A stretch of DNA of 64,000 nucleotides, from the NCBI RefSeq assembly GCF_028389875.1, contig NC_084702.1, forward strand, positions 47,367,053-47,431,052. The letters are read 5' to 3'. Source of the DNA: Rhea pennata. Lineage: Eukaryota; Chordata; Aves; Rheiformes; Rheidae. The notes beneath the pieces were generated by a model. That model had not been told where the DNA came from, searched no databases, and worked only from the letters and a program-made list of their open reading frames with translations. Position numbers and translations under genes: made by a program. This document shows, piece after piece, positions 50,701 to 54,982 of the stretch (position 1 is the first letter of the stretch; each line of letters opens with the position of its first letter).

Positions 50701-52757
50701 CTCTTTTTCTGCTCATTTTTCATTATAAAACCAAATCACTGTATTCACACAGTAATATCATATCCATAACCAGGCTAACAGACAGGGTGGCTCCAACTCA
50801 GTCACAAAACCACTCAGCATGGAATTTGAATTGCATTTTTAAATTTAACTAACAACTGTTTCCTAGAATTAAGTTGCCCCAAAATACTTTCACACTTTAT
50901 TAACCAATAACAGAGTAAGCTAAACCACCTATAAACTTTATTTGGAATCATAACATTCTCACAAAATCTATCTCAAAATAAAGAAAAAGAAGTATCATAA
51001 ACATGGAAGTTTATCTTAAGATCTTCATCATCTTCTACAGTATACAAAAATGCGTGACTATCATTTTATAGCTGTACTTGCAATTTCTGAAAAAAAGAGC
51101 ATTCATAAATTAGAAAATTCACGACCTAAGTGAAAAAGACAGAGCAAAATATTAATGATTGAATTCACAACCACATTTTCAATCTGCACTTGCAAAAATC
51201 AGATCCCAGCTAAAGCTCTTGCTACAAGACAACAGTGAAAGTCTCCCCAGGCCTTCAGAGTCACATCAGCATTAACAAGCCGCCTTTGGCTCAGAGCCGT
51301 TGCGTAGCGTCTTGGAGGACTGCGGTGATAACACATTCAGTAACTGGGTAAGAAGGAACATCTACTTGCCAGATTCCCAGCTGATGTCAAATAACACAGC
51401 ACCAGAGATGTCAAAGGAGGCGCACCATTTTACGCTAGAGAGGAATCTGGTACTTGTTCTCTGCTGAAATGGGGAAACATACCCATGAGAGCAGTGATGT
51501 TTTTCAGAGCACAGCAAGGAGAGACCTGGGAAGGAGCTTCAACCAAGATGTGCAAGGAATGCACAGGCAAAAAAAACGCATTATTCTTACAGCAATCACG
51601 TTCTGCTTTAAACACACCACCCAGGAAAAACACTGGCAGGTTTATGACTGGAAAACATTACAAATCAGTAGGTTCCTAACCTGAAAACATACCGTACGGC
51701 TTAGCATCTTTTCACACCCGAGGCTCAGTGACCCAGGACTACAAAGGTCTTTAATATTCCTATCTCCGTTTAATGCAGCAGCTCCCAAACTTTATCTGAG
51801 ACTTTGTGCCGCCTTCACCATATTGTATAACTGACTTAACACACGGAACGACACTGAAACACATTAGTAATCACGCGTCAAGGCCATTTAGAGCAACCTA
51901 AAAGTACGATTAGAAATCCAAGGGATTCATCTACCTGAGTGCAGACACCCAGCAGACAACACAATGCCCTCTGCGAAAGTCACCTTATATAAACTTCAAC
52001 AGAAGGCAAACCCTATTTTTTTTAAAAACTATTCCACAAAAAGACAAACTGCTTCCTCGCACGACGAAAGCGGAGAGAAGACAGCCGCGAAGCGACGGCG
52101 GGCTCGGTCACAGCGACGAGCAGCAAGGCAAGGCCAGCCGAGGCACCGGGAGCAGCCGGCTGCTCCGGGAGCACCCGGCACGCCAAGGCCCTGCCAGCCC
52201 GGGCCCGCGGGCAGCGGCGCGGCGCCTCCCTACGGATGTCTTCCAAAGGATGACACAGTCCTGCCAGTCCGAGGACGAGCAAAGGCGGCGGGCGGCGCGG
52301 CAAAGCCTCGCCTCGCCTCGCCTCAGCGCCGGCGGCCGCTCGCAGCGCGCCCGCGCCCGCCGCCCCCCGCTCCGCCGCTCTTTACCATCGCGTACCACCA
52401 CCGCGCGAACGCCATGGCCGCCACCGCTCGCTGCCCCTCGCGGGCCGCCCTGCCCTGCCCGGCCCGGCCCGGCCCGGCCCTGCCCCGCCCCGGGGCGGCG
52501 CCGCGGCGGGAGCCGCCCCGCGCCCGCCCGCGCCCAGCGCCGCGCCCGCGCCCGCTCTGAGGGGGCCTGGGGCGAGGGTGCGCCCTTCCCCTCCCCCTCA
52601 TTTCCCTCCCTCCCCCCAGGCCGCCCCGAGGCCCCGCAGCGGGCGCGGAGCCCCCGCGGAGCCGCGCGGCGTCGCCCCCCCCCCAACCTACCGGCCGGGC
52701 GGCGGCGACGGCGGCGGCAGCAGGGGGCGGCGGCGCCCCCCGGGCGCGCTGAGACAT
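585..52757 (-). CDS. CAST: Calpastatin gene, 5' portion (25 exon positions; 3' end outside window)
   Basis: Calpastatin is an intrinsically disordered cytosolic protein that inhibits calpain-1 and calpain-2. Each inhibitory domain grips a calcium-loaded calpain with its A and C helices and blocks the active-site cleft with the B segment. Seen: a collinear chain of minus-strand exons whose translations follow vertebrate calpastatin in order, with alternative N-termini, L-domain, three complete A-B-C domains and the start of a fourth. All junctions are GT-AG and phase 0. Segments sum to 680 codons with the MSQ first exon and 668 with the MAF first exon. The reading frame is intact, with no frameshift or stop, so this is a functional copy. 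The B and C parts of domain 4, the C-terminus and the polyA site lie left of base 1. Coordinates span introns; exons are listed separately. Confidence 0.96.
1952..2050 (-). CDS. CAST: CAST exon: linker between domains 3 and 4
   Basis: 33 codons, phase 0, acceptor TTTCTGAAAG-type (rc of ctgaaag) and donor GTAAGC. The translation starts KTKKGKKPAE and ends in an Ala/Ser/Pro-rich tail (APPASTS). It carries no inhibitory motif and corresponds to the poorly conserved linker after subdomain C of domain 3. It is assigned by position, frame and splice sites rather than by strong similarity. Confidence 0.9.
2601..2696 (-). CDS. CAST: CAST exon: domain 3, subdomain C
   Basis: 32 codons, phase 0, acceptor CAATGATAG and donor GTGACT. 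The exon begins PMSENDLLEGLTKGFSC, the C-helix that binds the calpain small subunit, and continues into a Pro/Ala-rich tail (APSAPAPPPK). The usual pattern near the end of the helix is L(S)(E/S)DF; here it reads LTKGF, so the conserved acidic residue is replaced by glycine. Confidence 0.94.
2812..2859 (-). CDS. CAST: CAST exon: domain 3, B-to-C spacer
   Basis: 16 codons, phase 0, acceptor TTTTGTAG and donor GTAAGT. The translation DKDGKTLLPKPEEKSQ is the short spacer between the B loop and C helix, recognisable by the DKDGKPLLP-type core shared with the domain 2 spacer at 8832-8879. The exon is too short to give a meaningful open frame of its own. Confidence 0.94.
3607..3690 (-). CDS. CAST: CAST exon: domain 3, subdomain B (TIPPEYR loop)
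   Basis: 28 codons, phase 0, acceptor TTCTTAG and donor GTAATT. The translation contains KKLGEDEETIPPEYRL, the calpastatin inhibitory core. The Gly-x-x-(E/D)-x-Thr-Ile-Pro-Pro-x-Tyr-Arg motif is complete. This segment occupies the calpain active-site cleft and loops away from the catalytic cysteine, so it is not cut. Confidence 0.96.
4676..4780 (-). CDS. CAST: CAST exon: domain 3, subdomain A
   Basis: 35 codons, phase 0, acceptor TTTTACAG and donor GTAGAA. The translation contains DEALEALSSSLGRREPDPEE and ends KPAVDKVK. It is the A helix of domain 3 and parallels the domain 4 A exon at 585-686 almost residue for residue after the helix, evidence of internal domain duplication. Confidence 0.96.
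5140..5400 (+). repeat. Ancient dispersed repeat fragment
   Basis: The stretch ttaaaggctagaagagaccatgacaactgttagtctgacttcctc and what follows (ggtcatagatcttccctg, attgccaggcttaagaattctc) resembles a dispersed repeat common in sauropsid genomes with the core aaggccagaagggaccattatgatcatctagtctgac. The exact family is not certain. It lies in the intron between domains 2 and 3. Confidence 0.45.
5983..6084 (-). CDS. CAST: CAST exon: linker between domains 2 and 3
   Basis: 34 codons, phase 0, acceptor CTGTTTCAG and donor GTGAGT. The translation begins KPSAPVPAKTTKDEVV and ends SAPSAVSS. It is a low-complexity Ala/Ser/Pro linker with two cysteine-adjacent alanine runs and no inhibitory motif, matching the variable inter-domain linker position. 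Confidence 0.92.
6392..6496 (-). CDS. CAST: CAST exon: domain 2, subdomain C
   Basis: 35 codons, phase 0, acceptor TTTTTTGCAG and donor GTATGT. The translation begins PLSESDLADEFSKDFAC, a standard C helix with the (S/K)DF ending, followed by a Lys/Ser/Pro-rich tail. It contacts the penta-EF-hand domain of the calpain small subunit. Confidence 0.95.
8832..8879 (-). CDS. CAST: CAST exon: domain 2, B-to-C spacer
   Basis: 16 codons, phase 0, acceptor CTTTTAG and donor GTTAGA. The translation DKDGKPILPKPEEKSK is nearly the same as the spacer exon of domain 3 (2812-2859), with 13 of 16 residues shared, which shows the repeated cassette origin of the domains. Confidence 0.95.
9842..9925 (-). CDS. 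CAST: CAST exon: domain 2, subdomain B (TIPPDYR loop)
   Basis: 28 codons, phase 0, acceptor TTTTTCAG and donor GTAAGT. A lysine-rich start (VKAKEKKIKKEG) leads into ERDDTIPPDYRLTPEL. The inhibitory core TIPPxYR is intact, and the preceding Gly-Glu-Arg-Asp is the usual loop-out region near the calpain catalytic site. Confidence 0.96.
11083..11181 (-). CDS. CAST: CAST exon: domain 2, subdomain A with Glu-Pro repeat
   Basis: 33 codons, phase 0, acceptor AAATACAG and donor GTATAC. The translation contains DDAMEALLDTLG, the A helix, followed by an uninterrupted EPEPEPEP run and DLSTVVEVSE. The run is encoded by four exact copies of a hexanucleotide (ggttca on the plus strand, 11114-11137), which could vary in length between individuals. 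Confidence 0.95.
11114..11137 (-). repeat. Coding hexanucleotide repeat (Glu-Pro) x4
   Basis: Four perfect ggttca units on the plus strand encode EPEPEPEP in the domain 2 A exon of CAST. Perfect unit identity suggests recent slippage. Confidence 0.85.
11907..12002 (-). CDS. CAST: CAST exon: linker between domains 1 and 2
   Basis: 32 codons, phase 0, acceptor GTATAAAAG and donor GTATAG. The translation has KPSKEGEIIQAEAA near the start and SSAPPKEKKTKSEE at the end. The SAAPPxEKK-type ending is recognisable in mammalian calpastatin at the same place. It is charged and disordered, with no inhibitory motif. Confidence 0.93.
12163..12258 (-). CDS. CAST: CAST exon: domain 1, subdomain C
   Basis: 32 codons, phase 0, acceptor TTTGCTTAG and donor GTATTG. 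The translation contains MTDDELADALSSDFTC, a textbook C helix ending in SSDFTC as in other vertebrate calpastatin domain 1 sequences, then an EEKK-rich tail. Confidence 0.96.
12863..12916 (-). CDS. CAST: CAST exon: domain 1, B-to-C spacer
   Basis: 18 codons, phase 0, acceptor CTTTTTAG and donor GTAAGA. The translation is SKGVYKDGIPPKTDERSE. It is the equivalent of the DKDGK spacers in domains 2 and 3 but two residues longer and less similar, as expected for domain 1. Confidence 0.92.
13013..13093 (-). CDS. CAST: CAST exon: domain 1, subdomain B (altered motif)
   Basis: 27 codons, phase 0, acceptor TTTCATAG and donor GTTAGT. The translation contains YLEELGKREGSLPPEYVKLL. The frame, position and LGKRE lead-in identify the domain 1 inhibitory loop, but the usual TIPPxYRxLL reads SLPPEYVKLL: Thr to Ser, Ile to Leu and Arg to Val. 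The Pro-Pro-x-Tyr core and the Gly-Lys-Arg-Glu loop remain. Confidence 0.95.
13879..13980 (-). CDS. CAST: CAST exon: domain 1, subdomain A
   Basis: 34 codons, phase 0, acceptor TTTTTTAG and donor GTATTT. The translation contains ESALDSLIDTLGGPEED and ends YTGPEVT. Both the LIDTLGGPEE helix and the YTGPEV ending are hallmarks of calpastatin domain 1, making this one of the firmest identifications in the window. Confidence 0.98.
14550..14651 (-). CDS. CAST: CAST exon: L-domain, last exon before domain 1
   Basis: 34 codons, phase 0, acceptor TTTCTCCAG and donor GTAAAT. The translation begins AKSENKSVSDGAALAGAAGA and ends TADESTTE. It is an alanine- and glycine-rich stretch at the end of the L-domain. 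This region has no calpain-inhibiting activity; in mammals it is linked to calcium-channel regulation and phosphorylation control. Confidence 0.93.
14821..14878 (-). other. Candidate poison (cassette) exon in CAST L-domain intron
   Basis: A 58-bp block with acceptor GGATTTTTTTAG and donor GTAAGTAG lies between the exons at 15146 and 14550. It is open in the incoming frame (PRLGIIKQTAATCLPDHST) but is 3n+1 long. Joined to the next exon it would read AGC TAA, a stop in the second codon. It could be a decoy or regulated exon that triggers nonsense-mediated decay. Confidence 0.35.
15146..15262 (-). CDS. CAST: CAST exon: L-domain, 39 codons
   Basis: The longest exon of the gene in this window: 39 codons, phase 0, acceptor CTACGTAG and donor GTATAG. 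The translation has GKSQIGPSVTTASKPNDTGK near the start and QPSQPTSTERAK at the end. The Ser/Thr/Gln-rich composition and the position before the AGGxSVAG-like exon match the mammalian L-domain. Confidence 0.92.
15394..15450 (-). CDS. CAST: CAST exon: L-domain, 19 codons
   Basis: 19 codons, phase 0, acceptor TTTAATGACAG and donor GTAAGT. The translation is PTDSQSKKPTEDNQKETSD, a polar disordered segment. Splice sites are strong on both sides. The assignment rests on frame continuity with the neighbouring L-domain exons rather than on a motif. Confidence 0.88.
16747..16797 (-). CDS. CAST: CAST exon: L-domain, KTEPGK exon
   Basis: 17 codons, phase 0, acceptor TATATTTCAG and donor GTAAGT. The translation PTPTTKTEPGKTAQSTK parallels the mammalian segment with KTEPEKKSQSTK, which follows directly after the type III start methionine. 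With the preceding exon it reads ...MEPAETK then PTPTTK..., the same join as in mammals. Confidence 0.93.
18017..18160. repeat. 144-bp repeat, copy A
   Basis: A 144-base block begins aggtatatccagcttatatt and ends gtgtagatatctc. It matches copy B at 40501-40644 with no gaps and 7 mismatches, about 95% identity. Similarity stops abruptly at both ends. The ends form an imperfect inverted pair (GGTATATCCA and reverse-complemented GAGATATCTA, 7 of 10). No target-site duplication is evident. Family unknown. Confidence 0.8.
20693..20721. repeat. A29 homopolymer
   Basis: A run of 29 A bases directly before the CR1 fragment at 20750. Other long homopolymers: T17 at 22949-22965, A17 at 26468-26484, interrupted T tract 56171-56212, and T12 followed by G11 at 62503-62525. 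Confidence 0.9.
20750..21430 (+). mobile_element. Degraded CR1 LINE fragment
   Basis: Plus-sense matches to CR1 in order: gctgatgcaccagagggt near 20841, aacaggctggaaagagag near 20883, gaaagcagctctgcagacacagacctgga near 20998, a ctgagaccacatctggaatattatgtccag stretch near 21169, and an ending gacctccaggagccccttccaac near 21388. Parts of the element are missing in the middle. A 29-base A tract (20693-20721) precedes it. Confidence 0.75.
22113..22172 (-). CDS. CAST: CAST exon: XL/L boundary with internal type III start Met
   Basis: 20 codons, phase 0, acceptor TTTCTCAG and donor GTATGA. The translation KQSASADASKTHVMEPAETK has a methionine 14th in the exon. In mammals the short type III calpastatin begins MNPTETK at this point, so MEPAETK is the likely equivalent start when transcription begins inside the gene. 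In the long isoforms the exon is read straight through. Confidence 0.92.
25440..26150. other. Moderately CpG-rich intronic patch
   Basis: About 700 bases with noticeably more GC and CpG than the surrounding intron, without a convincing exon. Overlapping open frames on both strands reflect composition. It could be a second internal promoter for type III calpastatin, an enhancer, or a decayed GC-rich repeat. Confidence 0.4.
26625..27840 (+). mobile_element. Degraded CR1 LINE fragment (reverse transcriptase 3' part and tail)
   Basis: Plus-sense sequence follows the order of CR1 elements: a segment translating to NNRVNRFVKNKASKDNLTG (about 26755-26815), the cataaataaactggagaaataaggt block near 26925, a gagaggtttagaaaaa block near 27465, and a tail (gaaagaggttagacaagtatttg, near 27733) typical of the CR1 3' region. 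Reading frames are broken by many substitutions and indels. The copy is old and immobile and lies in the longest CAST intron. Confidence 0.7.
28462..28531. repeat. TG/CA-rich imperfect microsatellite
   Basis: About 70 bases of tgtg/catg mixture (gtgtgtgagtatatgtgcgc and so on) within the large CAST intron. Other simple repeats in the window: 14188-14236 (TA/TG), 23436-23472 (TG then GGT), 33101-33115 (GGCA), 36761-36779 (TG then G run), 49843-49862 (GAAA). Confidence 0.8.
34038..34087. repeat. 25-bp tandem duplication
   Basis: ctagctatctaatacccagt plus five bases is followed by ctagctatctaatttctagt plus five bases, two 25-base units. It is intronic and probably neutral. Confidence 0.7.
34831..34900 (-). 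other. Candidate untranslated first exon of type III CAST (5' limit unknown)
   Basis: On the minus strand, just downstream of the internal CpG island, the sequence GTGTACCGA is followed by a consensus donor GTAAGT at 34830-34825. A transcript starting in the island and using this donor could splice to the exon at 22113-22172, whose internal ATG opens MEPAETK. The block contains a tiny upstream frame, ATG plus two codons and stop, at 34847-34858. The left boundary is set by the donor; the right boundary is arbitrary. Confidence 0.4.
34880..35290 (-). promoter_or_regulatory. Intronic CpG island, candidate type III CAST promoter
   Basis: A 400-bp CpG-dense patch (densest 34955-35160) inside the 15.7-kb intron between the exons at 37901 and 22113. 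It is upstream, on the minus strand, of the exon holding the type III start methionine. In mammals type III calpastatin uses an internal promoter with an untranslated first exon in the corresponding region. That this island is its equivalent is inference. Confidence 0.6.
37901..37972 (-). CDS. CAST: CAST exon: XL-domain, Ser-rich
   Basis: 24 codons, phase 0, acceptor GTTTTGTAG and donor GTAATG. The translation begins KKSASASVSQPSKTQTSGAP. It is Ser/Thr/Lys-rich like the mammalian XL region, which holds protein kinase A sites. It is isolated by 15.7 kb and 9.9 kb introns, so support comes from the splice sites, open frame, phase and composition. Confidence 0.88.
40501..40644. repeat. 144-bp repeat, copy B
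   Basis: Same orientation as copy A, 22.5 kb away in a different CAST intron. The ends give GGTATATCCA and, reverse complemented, GGGATATCTA, matching at 8 of 10 positions. Two of the seven differences are acg/atg or cacg/catg changes, as CpG decay would give. Flanks outside the 144 bases do not match copy A. Confidence 0.8.
45640..46030 (-). mobile_element. Very old CR1-like fragment, antisense
   Basis: Read on the plus strand, the phrases ccacaagcttcttcagaagcttattcc near 45663 and gacatatgtgcccaaaacaaaatattctgggcatggttgtctgcag near 45960 resemble the reverse complement of CR1 (its CTGTGTCCAGTTCTGGGC region and tail). Divergence is high, so boundaries and family are uncertain. Confidence 0.4.
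47826..47891 (-). CDS. CAST: CAST exon: XL-domain, 22 codons
   Basis: 22 codons, phase 0, acceptor TATATTTGCAG and donor GTAAAT. The translation has RGEKTTSRVSSESGEKKAEA and ends AE. The GEKK element and Ser-rich composition resemble the mammalian XL-domain just after the first exons. It is flanked by introns of 9.9 and 2.7 kb. Confidence 0.85.
49404..49429. repeat. Perfect 12-bp hairpin (tgtcagcaaaag)
   Basis: Two 12-base arms, tgtcagcaaaag and cttttgctgaca, separated by two bases. The surrounding 49350-49525 also has a paired ttttactgg / ccagtaaaa and a tagactaggccctagccc segment, a combination seen in old inverted-repeat DNA transposons of sauropsids. That family link is a guess. Confidence 0.4.
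49559..50158. repeat. 600-bp interval bounded by 14-bp exact inverted repeats
   Basis: gtgccttgacaccc at 49559-49572 is the exact reverse complement of gggtgtcaaggcac at 50145-50158. The layout resembles a short non-autonomous DNA transposon, but no target-site duplication flanks it and the interior is unfamiliar. It may be chance. Confidence 0.3.
50619..50666 (-). CDS. CAST: CAST exon 2: XL-domain start (possible longer form to 50708)
   Basis: 16 codons with the preferred acceptor CACCTCTCCCAG, phase 0, donor GTTAGT. The translation AAGVEKEQTVHTGPEK has the same length as the mammalian second coding exon and a similar ending (PGEKK against GPEK). A second in-frame acceptor (AATGAGCAG) would extend the exon upstream to 50708, adding 14 codons that begin KKRKNGERK. 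The first has a better pyrimidine tract; both keep the frame. Confidence 0.75.
52386..52415 (-). CDS. CAST: CAST alternative first exon, type II N-terminus (MAFARWWYAM)
   Basis: 10 codons from an ATG in a strong Kozak context (GCGGCCATGG) to donor GTAAAG, phase 0. MAFARWWYAM is clearly the counterpart of the mammalian type II start MAFASWWYKTH. The exon lies inside the CpG island, downstream of the MSQ exon on the minus strand, the same order as mammalian exons 1xa and 1xb. The conserved aromatic WWY is unusual for an otherwise disordered protein. Confidence 0.93.
52692..52757 (-). CDS. CAST: CAST alternative first exon, type I N-terminus (MSQ...)
   Basis: 22 codons, ATG to donor GTAGGT, phase 0. 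The translation begins MSQRARGAPPPPAAAAVAAA and ends RP. The mammalian type I isoform also begins MSQ and continues as a Pro/Ala/Arg-rich stretch, so start, composition, exon length and phase all agree. It lies 277 bp upstream of the MAF exon in the same CpG island. The frame from this ATG remains open through the intervening DNA into the MAF exon. Confidence 0.82.
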
Positions 52758-53215
52758 GGCGCGGCGCCGCCTCAGGGGCTGCCTGGCCGCGGCTCCGCGC
52801 GCAGCAGCGGGGGCACCGCCCTGCCCCGCCGAGCGGTCTCTGCGCTGCGGCCCGCCCCGTCCCGTCCCGTCCCTCCTCTTCCTGCGGCGGCGGGCGGCGC
52901 TCCCGGCGCGCCGGGCCGGGCCGGGCCGCAGGGCTCGCCCTGGGTCGGGCCGGTGCCCGAGCGACGCCCCTTCCCCCGGGGCGGCTGCCGCGTCCTCTGC
53001 GCTTCGCCCCGTCGAGGCAGCGAAACGCCTCTAAAAGCAGCACATCTGCTCCAAAATCAGGTTGGCTCCCGCAGGGTTTGAGGGAAAACGCAAGCGCTTC
53101 CCTAGACAAGTCGCAAGTGGAAGTACCGAAGGAAAGCTTCTCGCGAAAGCCAGTCCTTCGGCCTTTCCCTGTTCCTCCGCGAAGGCGTTCGGCTGGGCCT
53201 CTGGTCCGCAAGCGA

Positions 53216-53279
53216 CGCCTGAGCCGTTCCCAGCTCCCCTCTGGGATCGCCTGAGCCGTTCCCAGCTCCCCCCTGACAT
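53216..53279. repeat. 32-bp tandem duplication upstream of CAST promoter
   Basis: The unit cgcctgagccgttcccagct plus 12 bases occurs twice back to back (53216-53247 and from 53248), with small differences at the end of the second copy. It sits at the edge of the CpG island. Confidence 0.7.
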
Positions 53280-53753
53280 CCCTCCCCTCCAGGGCTGTCC
53301 GCTGCCTCTGGGCGCAGCCCTGCAGTAGCTCCAGGTACCTGCTCTTGACATGTAACCCTTGCGGTCCCAAAACCCTAAAATTGCATATAATGCAAAAGAG
53401 ACTTTTCCTCGAAAACGATAGAACATTAGAAAAATAAAATAAGACATTGTAGCAAGAATGATGTAACTAATAATATGAAATGAACCTTCAGGGAGAGGGG
53501 GTTCAAGTGGGCCGAGGTGAGTCCCTAGAGTCTGCATTGGGGATGGCTTTAACCCCCATCGGGGAGGGAAGGTTTGGACTCTTCGTTTGCCTAAAGCCTT
53601 GCCTAACATGCCTTTCGACTACCTCTGGGCAGATTTTTAAGCTAGCCTTTCAGGTGACTAAGCCCACAACGTCTATGAATTTTGCGTTCTACTCTAAGGG
53701 TCGAGTGCCTACAATTTTGAGTACCCAGCCCTTAACTAAGCTCTGTATTGCAG

Positions 53754-53832
53754 GCCACGATATGAGAAGCAATTACATAGGACTGGTCTATGAGGACGTG
53801 CATGTAGGCAAGATGCTGTGGAGGAAGTACAG
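53754..53832 (+). other. Exon-like block on the divergent strand
   Basis: A 79-base plus-strand block lies between acceptor CTCTGTATTGCAG and donor GTGAGG, about 0.7 kb beyond the CpG island. The local frame is open and ends GMLWRKYR-like (GKMLWRKYR). CpG-island promoters often fire in both directions, so this may belong to a divergent noncoding transcript. No known protein is recognised. Confidence 0.2.
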
Positions 53833-54897
53833 GTGAGGGATGTTTAATGCATGACTTTTACACCAGTCTTTTGCATGTTATTTTTTCCGGGGTCACTCTG
53901 ACAGGTCTAACAGATAGGACTGCATTCCTAGGCTGTGGGCAGAGGATCCTCCCTGCTGACACACTGCTTCAGGAGGCACTTAACTGTGCTTCATTGGTTT
54001 TATTGCTACGTGCCTAATGACAGCAGCTGAAGCTGCCAGTAGTTGAAATTACGGAGTTACATAGTAACAAGGCAGTAGTACATGAAACACTTGGTCATCT
54101 GAGTCTGTATCCTGCAGAGTCCTGAGGGTTCGGCTGATCCAGAAGCACATGGTCAGCCTTAAGCTCTCCTGTTAACAAGCTAGGTATATACATGCGGCTT
54201 GAAACAGCTCTCAGAAACCCCATTCGGCTATGCAATTTGCCATCTAAATACACACTGCTTGTTCCAAAAGTACCTAATCTACCTCCAAAACTAGACACCT
54301 AAAATGTCACTGCTATACGGGCACGTGTCGTTTTGTGGAGGCTGTTAGACACGCAAGAGCCGGAGGAAGGAGGAGCGCCTCTCCATCACGTAACCCAGTT
54401 CCCGCAAGCACTGCGTGCCTGTGTAACGTTTTGGATCGTGACTGGGCTCCAGTCCTAAAAGCAGTTCTTGCTTTGGGGTGAGGGGGTTTGCTCAGCTGTT
54501 GCTATTAGAGGGCTCTTCACACTGATTTTCTGTTACATTTTCTGCTTACTTCTTCACAGGATCTGCAACTGTCATACACAAATGAACAACAAACTCCCTT
54601 ACGCCTGCTGAGGTTTTACCTGTGTGTGGAGTGGAGTACTGCACCGAAGTGATCAGAAACACAGACAGATGCAAGAGATGATCGACAGACCTAGGATTTG
54701 TCCAGTGTGTGTCAGCAGGAGTAATGACAGGTAGCAACATCAGGAGCTATTTATTCTGATAATGTGTAATGTAAATAAGCATTCCAAAATAATTCTGAGG
54801 CTTTTAATAGACATTTAGAGATACTCTTCATGGGTACATTTGCATTTAATTCAAGGTATTGGGAGTCTAAAATTTATACTCAGAATCACAGACTTAC

Positions 54898-54982
54898 CTT
54901 TTCCCTACCACATTCAGTCTCTGAACAGCTCCGGTTGATATCAAGTATCTCTGAATAAAAAGATGCAAAATTCTGGCAGGGT
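54898..54982 (-). other. Exon-like block upstream of CAST
   Basis: An 85-base minus-strand block has acceptor AATCTCTACAG and a consensus donor GTAAGT. It is open between the sites, translating to PARILHLFIQRYLISTGAVQ then RLNVVGK, with phase 1 entry and phase 2 exit. I do not recognise the protein. It could be an exon of an unannotated transcript, a distal untranslated CAST exon, or chance. Confidence 0.3.

Larger units (their letters stand above)
47892..52385. other. CAST first introns
   Basis: Introns at 47892-50618 and 50667-52385. The first holds the hairpin at 49404 and the 14-bp inverted repeat pair at 49559/50145. The second runs into the CpG island. No additional coding exon identified. 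Confidence 0.7.
52060..53060 (-). promoter_or_regulatory. CAST main CpG-island promoter
   Basis: About 1 kb of very GC-rich, CpG-dense DNA stands out sharply from the AT-rich flanks. It holds both alternative first exons, many GC boxes (for example around 52487-52500 and 52975-52985) and a GGCCC run near 52459-52480. No TATA box is obvious, as expected for a broad housekeeping promoter. Transcription starts should lie between about 52440 and 53050 on the minus strand. The exact sites cannot be read from sequence. Confidence 0.85.

Noticed and set aside
52250..53254. 334-codon plus-strand open frame
   Set aside because: Antisense to the CAST promoter, same compositional artefact.
52108..53370. 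420-codon minus-strand open frame across the CpG island
   Set aside because: Arg/Gly/Pro-rich composition, overlaps both true first exons in another frame, no domain. GC-rich DNA lacks stop codons by chance.
53480..53836. 118-codon plus-strand open frame
   Set aside because: No recognisable domain and no codon signal; only the small exon-like part at 53754-53832 was kept as a weak candidate.
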